A DNA stretch of 64,000 bases, taken from the NCBI RefSeq assembly GCF_963667135.1, contig NZ_OY762974.1:1178001-1242000 (forward strand), given 5' to 3'. The notes below the pieces were generated by a model. The model was not told where the DNA came from and ran no database searches. It saw only the letters and a program-made list of their open reading frames with translations. This DNA is from an uncultured Macellibacteroides sp. (lineage in GTDB: Bacteria; Bacteroidota; Bacteroidia; Bacteroidales; Tannerellaceae). The number at the start of each line of letters is the position of its first letter. Within the stretch, counting starts at the first letter, position 1. Positions 41,779 through 51,740 of the stretch are shown piece by piece. The position numbers and the translations under genes are program-made.

Positions 41779-41927
41779 TCAACATAATTTAATGATATAA
41801 TTGTTAAACCATTTAATACTAACATTAAAATATGAAGACATAATCTCCCTTAATAAGCATCTTTGTATGCTTAAAAACGCGACTAAATTTATACTATTAA
41901 TTACTAACTATTAGTCTATATGTTATT

Positions 41928-44900
41928 ATGATGAAAGAATTTTATAATTTTAATTTGAGAAAAACGGCGTTTGTAAGTGCTATAGTGCTTCTTGCTCCGA
42001 TTGGAATAGCGCAAGCCAATCCCACAATGGCAGGAGCTGGAGCTTCCAATGAACGTGTTTTCAGCTCTTCCCCGCAACAGGCTAAATCGGCGATTACAGG
42101 TACGGTGACAGATCCTTCGGGCGAAGCTATTATCGGTGCAAATGTGGTAGAAAAAGGGACTACAAACGGTACGATTACCGATTTGGACGGGAAGTTCTCA
42201 TTGAACGTATCGCCAAACGCAACCTTAGTAATTTCTTACATCGGTTTTACGGAGCAACAAATTCCGGTTTCCAATCAAAGCAGCTTCACTATTAAACTAA
42301 AAGAAGACTCAAAGAACCTTGAAGAGGTGGTGGTTGTAGCTTACGGTTCACAGAAAAAAGTAAATCTTACAGGATCGGTTACTGCTGTAAATATGAGCGA
42401 ACTTACCGACAGTCGTCCTATTACAAACATTTCAAGTGGTCTTGCAGGTATGGCTGCCGGGGTGCAGGTTACCTCGTCAAGCAATCGTCCGGGAAATGAC
42501 AATTCTTCTATTCTTGTTCGTGGACAGGGAACATTAAATAATTCGGCACCTTTGGTAATTATTGACGGAACTGAAGGTAATATCAACAGTGTTAATCCGC
42601 AGGATATAGAGAGCCTTTCTGTATTGAAAGACGCTGCATCTGCTGCAATTTATGGTTCCCGTGCTGCAAATGGTGTAATTCTTATCACAACAAAGCAAGG
42701 GAAAAAGGGTGCATTAAAGATGGATTACAACGGCTATGTTTCTTTCGAGTCCATTGGCAAAACGATGGAATCAGTTAGCAATTATGCCAATTACATGGAG
42801 CTGGTTAACGAAGGTTATAAAAACTCAAACCAGCCGATTCCTTTTAAACAGGAAACCATCGATTTATGGAGAACAAACGAAGGTGGCGATCAATTGGCTT
42901 ATCCAAATACAGATTGGATTGATGCGACATTCAGAACTTCTGTGTCTACCAATCACAACGTTTCGATGAGTGGTGGTTCCGATAAAATTCGTTTTTATAC
43001 TGCGTTCGGCTATATGGATGATCCGGGAGTAATGGATAATTCAGGATACGAAAAATTTAATTTACGTGCGAATATTGAGGCTGATGTTAAACCTTGGTTG
43101 AAATTAGGGACTAATCTAAGTGGTTACGTAGCAAGAACAGAACCTGGTACTGATAATATTTCAGATGTTTTCACCTATGGTAGCGCAACGACTCCGGGAA
43201 TGGTATTCCGTGCGCCGGACGGACGTTACGGTGCAATGAATAATCTCGAAGACGATGCTCAATCTGCTAATAACAATCCGCTGTCAAGATTGAATTCTGT
43301 TACTGGCGATTTTAGAAAAAGGAATACAAAGGCTCGAATGTTCGGCACATTGACTCCGGTCAAAGGCTTTTCATTAACCGGTTCTTATTCGTACGAAATG
43401 GTCGACGAACAACAGGAGAGTAAACCAGTCTTTATAGATTTGTGGAACTTCCAAAATAATACAATAACAAAAGTAGGTACAGGCCGTACTTCTGTTACCA
43501 ACAAAAACATCAAACAAGAAAGAAATTTCATGGATGTTGTAGCTCGTTATGAAAACAAATTCATGGACAAGTTAGACTTAAATGTGATGGGCGGCGCAAG
43601 CCAGGAACAATACGGATGGCAATGGTTCAGTGCAACCAAGCTTGACTTGGTGGATCCGGGACTGGGTGTAATAAATGGGGCGGTTGGTGATGCTACGGCT
43701 TCCGGAACCCGTGTTGAATGGGCAATGCGTTCTTACTTCGGACGTGTTAACCTGGGATGGGACGACAAATATTTACTGGAAATGAACATGCGCGCCGATG
43801 GTTCATCACGTTTCCTTCCGGACCAACGTTGGGGTTATTTCCCATCTGTATCTGCTGCATGGCGTATCGACCAGGAAGGATTTATGGAAAATCTAAAATC
43901 ATCGTGGTTGGATAATTTGAAACTTCGCGTGTCTTATGGTTCACTTGGAAACAACGCCGTTGGTGGTAGCGATCAGAATGCAGGAAATTACAGCGCTCTT
44001 TCAACTTATTCAGTAACAAACTATATATTGAATAATGCCCTGGCAATGGGTGTATCGCAAACTGCCATTGCAAATGCGGCACTCACCTGGGAATCTACTA
44101 AGATAGCCGACATTGGCGTGGACTTTGGTTTTCTCAATAACCGAATGAGTGGAACACTTGATTACTTCCACAAGAAAACAGATGGTATTCTTATCGATCT
44201 TCCCGCTCCTGCAGTACACGGTAATGCATCCATTCCCAAACAAAACAGTGCTGTTGTTGTGAATCAGGGTGTTGAGTTAACTTTAGGTTGGAGAGATCAG
44301 ATAGGGGACTTTTCTTACTCAGTAAATGGAAACGTTACCTGGTTGAAAAACGAAGTAACCCGCTTTAAAGGCGACGATTATTCTCTTTCCGGAGCTAGTA
44401 TGATTAAAGAAGGTTTGCCAATTAATGCCCAATATGTACTGACAGTTGATCGAATTGTACAAACAGACGATGATGTAGCCTATGTTCAAAGTCTTATTGA
44501 TAATGCTCCGATAGATGAATTGACTGGAAAACAAAAAAATCCTTTCGCATCTTACGGTAAACCAGAAAAAGGAGATTTGCTTTATAAAGATATAAATGCA
44601 GATGGAATTATAAATGATAATGACCGGACAACAATCGGTCGCGGACCAAATCCCGATTTTTCTTATGGTTTGAATATGTCTGCCGCCTATAAAGGCATTG
44701 ACTTCTCTGTATTATTTCAGGGTGTAAGCGGCATCAAGATGTTATATAGCGACGGCTATTTTACACCGACTGTTCGTTTAGGTTATCAGCTTAATAAGGA
44801 AATAACAGATGGCAGATGGCGCGAAGGTTCTACAGATGCAAAGTACCCACGTTTACTTCATTACTCAAACACGCGTAATACACAAGCCAGTGATTTATGG

Positions 44901-45119
44901 ATTCAGGATAAATCTTATATAAAGATTAAAAATATCCAATTAGGTTATACGCTTCCCAAAAGCTGGTTGAGCAGATTTGACGTTGAAAGAGTACGTATCT
45001 ATGGAAGTTTGGAAAACTTCTTTACGTTCACCGACTATAAAGGAATGGATCCGGAAGTTACAAACACAACCTATCCAACCATGAGACAGGCTGTAATTGG
45101 TTTAAATTTATCATTTTAA
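41928..45119 (+). CDS. SusC/RagA-type TonB-dependent outer-membrane transporter
   Basis: This 1063-residue protein has an N-terminal signal peptide and a carboxypeptidase-like beta domain (about 57-128, ITGTVTDPSGEAIIGANVVEK). A TonB plug with EEVVVVAYG follows (from about 134), then a 22-strand barrel ending in an aromatic C-terminus (QAVIGLNLSF). It imports oligosaccharides together with the SusD partner 12 bp downstream. A candidate regulator motif lies upstream. Substrate specificity is not readable, but the downstream lyase, GH88, GH20 and GH2 suggest uronate- and hexosamine-containing oligosaccharides. Confidence 0.95.
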   Translation: MMKEFYNFNLRKTAFVSAIVLLAPIGIAQANPTMAGAGASNERVFSSSPQQAKSAITGTVTDPSGEAIIGANVVEKGTTNGTITDLDGKFSLNVSPNATLVISYIGFTEQQIPVSNQSSFTIKLKEDSKNLEEVVVVAYGSQKKVNLTGSVTAVNMSELTDSRPITNISSGLAGMAAGVQVTSSSNRPGNDNSSILVRGQGTLNNSAPLVIIDGTEGNINSVNPQDIESLSVLKDAASAAIYGSRAANGVILITTKQGKKGALKMDYNGYVSFESIGKTMESVSNYANYMELVNEGYKNSNQPIPFKQETIDLWRTNEGGDQLAYPNTDWIDATFRTSVSTNHNVSMSGGSDKIRFYTAFGYMDDPGVMDNSGYEKFNLRANIEADVKPWLKLGTNLSGYVARTEPGTDNISDVFTYGSATTPGMVFRAPDGRYGAMNNLEDDAQSANNNPLSRLNSVTGDFRKRNTKARMFGTLTPVKGFSLTGSYSYEMVDEQQESKPVFIDLWNFQNNTITKVGTGRTSVTNKNIKQERNFMDVVARYENKFMDKLDLNVMGGASQEQYGWQWFSATKLDLVDPGLGVINGAVGDATASGTRVEWAMRSYFGRVNLGWDDKYLLEMNMRADGSSRFLPDQRWGYFPSVSAAWRIDQEGFMENLKSSWLDNLKLRVSYGSLGNNAVGGSDQNAGNYSALSTYSVTNYILNNALAMGVSQTAIANAALTWESTKIADIGVDFGFLNNRMSGTLDYFHKKTDGILIDLPAPAVHGNASIPKQNSAVVVNQGVELTLGWRDQIGDFSYSVNGNVTWLKNEVTRFKGDDYSLSGASMIKEGLPINAQYVLTVDRIVQTDDDVAYVQSLIDNAPIDELTGKQKNPFASYGKPEKGDLLYKDINADGIINDNDRTTIGRGPNPDFSYGLNMSAAYKGIDFSVLFQGVSGIKMLYSDGYFTPTVRLGYQLNKEITDGRWREGSTDAKYPRLLHYSNTRNTQASDLWIQDKSYIKIKNIQLGYTLPKSWLSRFDVERVRIYGSLENFFTFTDYKGMDPEVTNTTYPTMRQAVIGLNLSF

Positions 45120-45131
45120 GAAGAAATTAGT

Positions 45132-46859
45132 ATGAAAAGATATAAAGAAATATTGGTATCAGTAGCATCTCTCCTATTCCTTAGCGGATGTTATGATTTA
45201 GACAGGTATCCATATGACCAGGTTAGTTCCGGTACTTTCTGGAAAACCGAGAGTCAGGCTAAACAGGCCATGATGGGTGTATACAGCGTAATGAAGAGTG
45301 ATAATGCATTCGGTACTACATTTGGACTCGACTGCCTGTCTGACTTAGGAATTGGTTATGATGACCCAGGATATGTAAATGTCTATCTGGGTACTTATAC
45401 TGCACGTACGGGCCAGGTGGTAAGCAGATGGCAAACCCTTTACGATGGAGTAGTACGATCTAACACTGTTTTGCAAAATATTCCCAATGCTGAAATGTCT
45501 GACGCAACTAAAACTCAATTTGCCGGAGAGGCCAAATTTATGCGTGCATTGTATTATTTCACATTGATGAATTTCTTCGGCGGTGTTCCTTTGTATGATG
45601 AAAGTGTAGTGGTTGACAAAGACTTTAACAATATGATGGAACCTCGTGCCACATTAGATGCCACCCGCGAATTTATATTGAAAGATCTGGATGCTTCCAT
45701 CGCTGCTTTACCAGTTAAATGGGATAATTCAAATTACGGAAGAGCTACCAAAGGTGCAGCGTATGCATTGAAAGGAAAAGTATTGCTTTATAACAAGCAA
45801 TACGCGGAAGCTGCTACAAACTTCGAAGAGATTGTAAAAGATCCTTCCGCTCAGGGATACGGATACTCATTGTATGCAAGCTATGAAGATTTGTTCAAGC
45901 CTGCAGGAGATCAAAGCAATGAAATGATCTTTGCCATTCAGAATTCAGGTGGTGTTGGCTTGGACTATGGTATGCCAATGACATTTTATATGGGTTCTCG
46001 TTCATCTTTCGGAAGTTGCTGGAACAATGTGATGGCCTCTACCGATTTAGCAGACATGTATGAATATAAAGATGGAAAGCCTTTCAACTGGAACGAAGTG
46101 GTTCCAGGTTTTAATGAAAGTGCCGACGTGAAAGATAAAACTTTCCGCGCTACTTTGTCGAGCGATAAGAAAACAGTTGTTGCTTATCCTGAAGCAAAAG
46201 AGACCTTGCTAAATATGTACAAACAGAGAGATCCACGTATGAACACGTCTTTAATTTTGCCTTATACAATTTATAAAGGCTGGGTATCCAATGCCCGCAA
46301 GGATTGCGAATTTGTTGTTGCCGTAGGAACAAACGAATCAAATGGTTTTATCCGTAACAATAAACAATGGGATTCTTATCTTTGGCGTAAGTTTGTGGCC
46401 GAATACAACATGGATGGAGGTATAAACAACCGTGCCCATACACCGATTAACTTCCCTCTGATTCGTTATGCGGATGTACTGCTTATGTTGGCCGAATGTT
46501 ACAATGAAACAGGAAAACAAACAGAAGCCGTGGCACTTATCAATCAGGTTCGTCAGCGTCCGTCTGTAAATATTGCCGCTTTAAACAGTGGTCCGGCTTG
46601 GTTGGAAGCGAGATCGAAAGAACAGGTTTTCGAGCGCATTAAAAAGGAACGTGCTGTTGAGCTTGCCGGCGAAGGGCATCGCTTCAACGATCTTCGCAGA
46701 TGGGGATTGTTGTTGAGTCTTTCAGGAAAAAATGAATATGGATTTACGGGAAAACGTTATATTACCCGCGTAGTGACCGAAAGAGATTATTTGTGGCCTA
46801 TACCAGCTACAGAAATTGAAAAGAACTCTTCTTTAACTCAAAATCCAGGTTGGGATTAA
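45132..46859 (+). CDS. SusD/RagB-type surface glycan-binding lipoprotein
   Basis: The 575 residues begin with a lipoprotein signal ending LLFLSGC20. The N-terminal SusD helical part (TPR-like, about 30-200, e.g. RALYYFTLMNFFGGVPLYDE) is followed by the C-terminal RagB/SusD region ending with RFNDLRRWG and YLWPIPATEIEKN. It lies 12 bp after susC and forms the lid on the SusC transporter that captures the glycan. A terminator follows the stop, so susCD may be expressed above the enzymes downstream. Confidence 0.95.
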   Translation: MKRYKEILVSVASLLFLSGCYDLDRYPYDQVSSGTFWKTESQAKQAMMGVYSVMKSDNAFGTTFGLDCLSDLGIGYDDPGYVNVYLGTYTARTGQVVSRWQTLYDGVVRSNTVLQNIPNAEMSDATKTQFAGEAKFMRALYYFTLMNFFGGVPLYDESVVVDKDFNNMMEPRATLDATREFILKDLDASIAALPVKWDNSNYGRATKGAAYALKGKVLLYNKQYAEAATNFEEIVKDPSAQGYGYSLYASYEDLFKPAGDQSNEMIFAIQNSGGVGLDYGMPMTFYMGSRSSFGSCWNNVMASTDLADMYEYKDGKPFNWNEVVPGFNESADVKDKTFRATLSSDKKTVVAYPEAKETLLNMYKQRDPRMNTSLILPYTIYKGWVSNARKDCEFVVAVGTNESNGFIRNNKQWDSYLWRKFVAEYNMDGGINNRAHTPINFPLIRYADVLLMLAECYNETGKQTEAVALINQVRQRPSVNIAALNSGPAWLEARSKEQVFERIKKERAVELAGEGHRFNDLRRWGLLLSLSGKNEYGFTGKRYITRVVTERDYLWPIPATEIEKNSSLTQNPGWD

Positions 46860-46879
46860 TCATTCATTAAGAATTAGAT

Positions 46880-46910
46880 AAGGGCAGGCTTTCTTTGCCT
46901 GCCCTTTTTA
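46880..46910 (+). terminator. Terminator after susD
   Basis: AAGGGCAGGC pairs with GCCTGCCCTT (10 perfect pairs, loop TTTCTTT), followed by a T run. It separates susCD from the enzyme genes, which need read-through or their own promoter. Confidence 0.85.
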
Positions 46911-46960
46911 TTCTATATTAGTTCTCAAAACAGACCACAAATTGAAAAAAAGAATTACCT

Positions 46961-48895
46961 ATGAAAATAATTAGAATAATAAGTCTGGCTTGCTTGTTGG
47001 GTTTCTTATCAACTCAACTTTATGCTTACACCGAGAAAAATTTATTGCAACATAAAGCGGATTTATCAGTAGTAAAAACTTCGCTGATAATGGACCAGAA
47101 ATGGGTACCCTATCCTTCTTATGCCGACAGGGCAGGTTGGGATAAATTTCTAGGAGAAAATAAGGCCGCTTTGATTGCCAGGGGCGAAAAGCTTCTGAAC
47201 TATCCATGGAAAGTTGTAAAAGCAACCGACTACATAGAGTACGAACGGAGTGGTAACCGGAAAATCATGGAAGATCCATTCGGGGAAAATAACAATGCGA
47301 TTGCTGATCTGATGATGGCGGAACTGGCTGAAGGAAAGGGTCGTTTTATGGATCAGCTTATCAATGGCGTGTTTCAATCCTGCGAAATGACGTCATGGGT
47401 GTTGTCTGCGCATTTAGGGGCGCAGCAATCCAAAAGGTCGTTGCCAGATTACAAAGAGCATGTAATCGATCTTACTGCAGGAGATTTAGGATCTTTGCTT
47501 TCCTGGACGTACTATTTCTTTCACTCCGAGTTTGACAAGGTTAATCCTGTTATTTCGGAACGTTTACGTTATGAACTTCAGGAACGTATTCTTGATACCT
47601 ATATGGAAGTAGATCGTTTCTGGTGGATGGCAATCAACCTGAAACCGGGAGGTATGGTTAACAACTGGAATCCATGGTGTAACTTTAATGTATTGCAATG
47701 CTTTATGTTATTGGAAAATGACAAAGATGTACTTGCCAATGCGGTATACCGCACGATGCAGTCTGTTGATAAGTTTATCAACTACACTCATTCGGATGGA
47801 GCCTGCGAAGAAGGGCCCTCCTATTGGGGGCATGCTGCCGGAAAGATGTACGATTATTTACAAATCTTACATGACGGAACCGGAGGTAAAATATCCATAT
47901 TTGATCAGCCTATGATTAAAAATATGGGTGAATACATTGTGCGCTCGTACGTTGGCAATGGTTGGGTTGTGAATTTTGCGGATGCTTCTGCAAAAGGTGG
48001 CGGGGATGCCCCCATTATTTTTCGTTATGGAAAAGCCGTAGGCAGCGATCTGATGATGGAGTATGCAGCTTATCTAAACAGTCAGTCTAAGGATAAATCC
48101 ATTTCTTTTGGAAGAGATATGTTCCGTACGTTACAGAGCCTCTATTATTCGGATGAAATGGACAAGGTAAAGCCTGTTTATCAATCCCCTTCATACACAT
48201 GGTATCCTGAAACTGAGTTTTGCTATATGACGAATAAAAATGGACTCTTTTTTGCAGCGAAAGGCGGATACAACAACGAGAGTCACAACCATAATGATGC
48301 CGGAACGTTTTCTCTCTATTTAAATACCACTCCCGTTTTAATTGACGCCGGGGTAGGCACTTATACACGCCAAACTTTCAGCGACGAACGATACTGTATC
48401 TGGACCATGCAAAGCAATTTCCATAATCTACCGATGATAAACGGTGAGCCCCAGAAGTTTGGATCTGAATATAAGGCGACTAAAGTGAAGTTTGATCCGA
48501 AACGGATGTCTTATTCTGCAAATATAGCGACCGCTTATCCTAAGGAGTGTGAAGTCAAAGAATGGATCCGCTCATACACGTTGAGTAAGAATGAATTGCG
48601 CATTGAAGATTCTTTTACATTGAATAAGACGTTAAAAAACAATCAAATAAATTTCCTTACCTGGGGCGACGCCGACATTTCAAAAGCAGGCGAAGTTATT
48701 ATCTCTGTAAATGGAGAAAAAGTTCGTCTTACCTACGACAAGAACTCTTTTTCACCTGTAAAAGAAACTATAAAACTGGAAGATCCACGTTTGTCGAATG
48801 TATGGGGTAAGGAGGTATATCGTATTTCACTTAATGTTAAAACAGTCAGTTTGACAGGAAAATATGCATTTACGGTACAACCAATTAAGCAATAA
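46961..48895 (+). CDS. Heparinase II/III-like polysaccharide lyase
   Basis: This 644-residue protein has a Sec signal peptide (MKIIRIISLACLLGFLSTQL, ending YA). A helical toroid covers about 60-385, and the C-terminal heparinase II/III beta-sandwich starts at about 400. It contains the family motif H442-N-H444-N-D446-AG (SHNHNDAGTF), which usually forms part of the catalytic metal-binding face. Members cleave uronate-containing polysaccharides by beta-elimination and leave an unsaturated uronate. The next gene, a GH88, removes exactly that residue. Whether the substrate is a glycosaminoglycan, alginate or bacterial polysaccharide cannot be decided. Confidence 0.85.
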   Translation: MKIIRIISLACLLGFLSTQLYAYTEKNLLQHKADLSVVKTSLIMDQKWVPYPSYADRAGWDKFLGENKAALIARGEKLLNYPWKVVKATDYIEYERSGNRKIMEDPFGENNNAIADLMMAELAEGKGRFMDQLINGVFQSCEMTSWVLSAHLGAQQSKRSLPDYKEHVIDLTAGDLGSLLSWTYYFFHSEFDKVNPVISERLRYELQERILDTYMEVDRFWWMAINLKPGGMVNNWNPWCNFNVLQCFMLLENDKDVLANAVYRTMQSVDKFINYTHSDGACEEGPSYWGHAAGKMYDYLQILHDGTGGKISIFDQPMIKNMGEYIVRSYVGNGWVVNFADASAKGGGDAPIIFRYGKAVGSDLMMEYAAYLNSQSKDKSISFGRDMFRTLQSLYYSDEMDKVKPVYQSPSYTWYPETEFCYMTNKNGLFFAAKGGYNNESHNHNDAGTFSLYLNTTPVLIDAGVGTYTRQTFSDERYCIWTMQSNFHNLPMINGEPQKFGSEYKATKVKFDPKRMSYSANIATAYPKECEVKEWIRSYTLSKNELRIEDSFTLNKTLKNNQINFLTWGDADISKAGEVIISVNGEKVRLTYDKNSFSPVKETIKLEDPRLSNVWGKEVYRISLNVKTVSLTGKYAFTVQPIKQ

Positions 48896-48910
48896 AACAC
48901 AGATAAAAAC

Positions 48911-50113
48911 ATGAAAAGTATTATCGCATTTACATGCATAGCGTTATTAACAGCCTGTGGCGGCACTAAGCCTGTAAAGAAGAATAGTCTGGACGAAAAC
49001 ATAACATTTGTTCAAGCTCAGATAGGCAATGAGATCAAGAATATTGAAGCGAGCGGAAAAGTTCTTAATCCGGTTACGCTGAAATCAGACAGTTCTGTTT
49101 ATTACTGCAATTACACAGATTGGCGCAGTGGATTTTTCCCTGGTTCGGTTTGGTATTTATATGAACTAACAGGTGACAAATCTTTATTGCCTCTGGCAAA
49201 AAAATATACGAAGGCAATCGAAGATGCAAAGAACCTGAACTGGCATCACGATGTTGGTTTTATTGTTGAGTGCAGCTTTGGAAACGGACTTCGCCTTACA
49301 GGTGATCCGGAATACAAAGAAGTTATCGTACAGGCCGCCCGTTCTTTATCTACCCGCTTCCGAAAAGCTCCGGGCATCATACAATCCTGGAATGTAGACA
49401 AAGGATGGCAATCAGAACGAGGATGGGAATGTCCTGTTATCGTTGATAATATGATGAATCTTGAATTGCTGTTTAATGCAACAAAACTTTCAGGAGATTC
49501 TTCGTTTTACAAGATTGCCGTATCTCATGCTAACCGAACTCTGGCGGAACAATTCAGGGCAAACGGAAGCTGTTATCATGTGATAGACTATGATTTAGAA
49601 ACAGGCAAAGTAAGAAATCGCCATACGGCACAGGGTTATTCACATGAATCCACCTGGAGCAGAGGACAAGCATGGGCAATTTACGGATTTACTATTTGTT
49701 ACCGCGAAACAGGCGATCGGAAATATCTTGATCAGGCTTTAAAGACTTTCAATTTTATGAGAAATCATGCACGCCTTGCCAAAGACTTGATTCCTTACTG
49801 GGATATGGATGCGCCTAAAATTCCGAACGAACCCCGGGATGTTTCATCTGCATCTTGTATCGCCTCAGCTTTATACGAAATTAGTACAATGGACGTGGAG
49901 AATGCCTCTTCTTACAAAAGTTATGCAGACAGTATCATGGCATCGCTTGCCTCTCCGGCTTACAGAGCAGCCTTAGGTACTAACGGGAATTTTGTATTGA
50001 TGCATTCCGTAGGGAGTATTCCTCATAATTCAGAAATTGACGTTCCCTTAAATTACGCCGACTATTATTATTTAGAGGCGTTAAAACGAAAGAAAGATCT
50101 TTCGTCCAGATAA
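48911..50113 (+). CDS. GH88 unsaturated glucuronyl hydrolase
   Basis: The 400 residues have a lipoprotein-like N-terminus ending LLTACGG. The alpha/alpha barrel carries the two catalytic aspartates D114 (HHDVGF) and D179 (VDNMMN), the spacing expected for unsaturated glucuronyl hydrolases. It removes the 4,5-unsaturated uronic acid left at the non-reducing end by a polysaccharide lyase, such as the one encoded 15 bp upstream. The GH20 gene follows by 12 bp. The unsaturated product then breaks down spontaneously to a keto acid. Confidence 0.93.
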   Translation: MKSIIAFTCIALLTACGGTKPVKKNSLDENITFVQAQIGNEIKNIEASGKVLNPVTLKSDSSVYYCNYTDWRSGFFPGSVWYLYELTGDKSLLPLAKKYTKAIEDAKNLNWHHDVGFIVECSFGNGLRLTGDPEYKEVIVQAARSLSTRFRKAPGIIQSWNVDKGWQSERGWECPVIVDNMMNLELLFNATKLSGDSSFYKIAVSHANRTLAEQFRANGSCYHVIDYDLETGKVRNRHTAQGYSHESTWSRGQAWAIYGFTICYRETGDRKYLDQALKTFNFMRNHARLAKDLIPYWDMDAPKIPNEPRDVSSASCIASALYEISTMDVENASSYKSYADSIMASLASPAYRAALGTNGNFVLMHSVGSIPHNSEIDVPLNYADYYYLEALKRKKDLSSR

Positions 50114-50125
50114 GTACTTAAAAAT

Positions 50126-51694
50126 ATGAAAAAAATCTATTTGACTATTTTATTTTTGGAAATGTTGTGTCCTTTATGGGCACAACATTCATTGTTTCCG
50201 GCACCAGCCTCTTATAAAAGTGCCAAAGGTTCTTTTATTGTTGGCAAAAAGACCTCAATCAATGGAACCGGAAAGTACGCCCAAATACTTGTTACTGCAT
50301 TGACTAGCGAGTTAAAGAACAATTACGCAGCATCCACAGATAAAAATGCAGTTTCGTTGGTGGTAGACGAAAAGTTATCCATGCCCGACGAAGCTTACTC
50401 ATTACACATTACTCCAGATTCAGTTATATTGAAAGCCTCCTCAGATGCAGGATTGTTTCATGCCAAAGAGGCCTTAATTCAATTAATTCGTGCCGGAAAA
50501 GGAAATTTACCATGTTGCAGGATTGAAGATTATCCTCGTTATGAATGGCGTGGGTTCATGCTAGATGAAAGCCGCCATTTCTTTGGGAAAGAAAAAGTGA
50601 AACAATATCTGAACATTATGGCGTCTCTCCGCATGAATGTCTTTCACTGGCATCTGACTGACGAACCGGGCTGGCGCATCGAAATAAAGCGGTATCCTAA
50701 GCTGACTCAGCAAGGCGCCGTTGGGAACTGGCATAACCCTAAGGCCAAAGAAGAATTTTATACACAGGAAGATATAAAGGAAATTGTAGCTTATGCCGCA
50801 GAACGTCAGATTATGGTTGTACCAGAATTTGATATGCCCGGACATGCAACAGCGGTATGTCGCGCCTATCCGGAAGTATCAGGTGGCGGAGAAGGTCGTT
50901 GGGCTCATTTTACTTTTCATCCGTGTAAGGAAGAGACGTATCAATTCATCAGCAATGTGTTAGACGAAATTGTAGAATTATTCCCTTCTCCCTTTATCCA
51001 TATTGGTGGTGATGAGGTTAATTATGGAAATCAAAGTTGGTTTACGGATCCCCAAATACAAGATTTTATCCAAACGAATAAGTTAGTGGACGAAACGGGA
51101 CTTGAGCATTATTTTATTCGTCGTGCTGCTGATATTGTGGCTTCGAAAGGAAAGACCATGATTGGCTGGGATGAAATAGTAGATGCGGGAATCTCGCCGG
51201 AAAAAGCAGTGGTTATGTGGTGGCGACATGATCGGAAATATCAATTGCTGAAAGCGCTTGAAAATGGATATCGCGTAATCATGACGCCCAGAAGACCTCT
51301 GTATGCTGATTTTGTACAATTTCATTCACATAAGGTAGGCCGCTTTTGGAATGGCTATAATCCAATCGAAGATATCTACTCCTTCCCGGAACCCGTTGAG
51401 TACTTAACAAAAGGCTATGAAGATCAGATTATGGGAATCCAGTTTTCTTTGTGGACAGAAAGAGTGGCGGATAACAAACGTTTGGATTTTATGACATTTC
51501 CACGACTAATAGCTGTCGCAGAAGCCGCCTGGACTCCTGCAAAGGCAAAAGAATACAGCTCCTTTATGAAACGGCTGCCCGTTTTTTTGCAATATCTTGA
51601 TTCATTGGGTATATACTATTTTAATCCTTTTGATCCGACTCTCCATCCGGAACCCGGTGCTCCGGAAAAAGAAGATGTATTACAAAACGGATGA
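50126..51694 (+). CDS. GH20 beta-N-acetylhexosaminidase
   Basis: The 522 residues comprise a signal peptide (MKKIYLTILFLEMLCPLWAQ), an N-terminal GH20b domain (about 25-140) and a TIM barrel. The catalytic D296-E297 pair lies in HIGGDE, with the FHWHLTDEPGWR motif at about 172. It removes terminal beta-linked GlcNAc or GalNAc by substrate-assisted catalysis. In this PUL it would act after the lyase and GH88 have exposed the hexosamine. The DUF2264 gene starts 46 bp downstream. Confidence 0.94.
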   Translation: MKKIYLTILFLEMLCPLWAQHSLFPAPASYKSAKGSFIVGKKTSINGTGKYAQILVTALTSELKNNYAASTDKNAVSLVVDEKLSMPDEAYSLHITPDSVILKASSDAGLFHAKEALIQLIRAGKGNLPCCRIEDYPRYEWRGFMLDESRHFFGKEKVKQYLNIMASLRMNVFHWHLTDEPGWRIEIKRYPKLTQQGAVGNWHNPKAKEEFYTQEDIKEIVAYAAERQIMVVPEFDMPGHATAVCRAYPEVSGGGEGRWAHFTFHPCKEETYQFISNVLDEIVELFPSPFIHIGGDEVNYGNQSWFTDPQIQDFIQTNKLVDETGLEHYFIRRAADIVASKGKTMIGWDEIVDAGISPEKAVVMWWRHDRKYQLLKALENGYRVIMTPRRPLYADFVQFHSHKVGRFWNGYNPIEDIYSFPEPVEYLTKGYEDQIMGIQFSLWTERVADNKRLDFMTFPRLIAVAEAAWTPAKAKEYSSFMKRLPVFLQYLDSLGIYYFNPFDPTLHPEPGAPEKEDVLQNG

Positions 51695-51740
51695 AAAAGA
51701 CATTCCTAAAAATTTATACTTAATAATACAAAAAAAAATC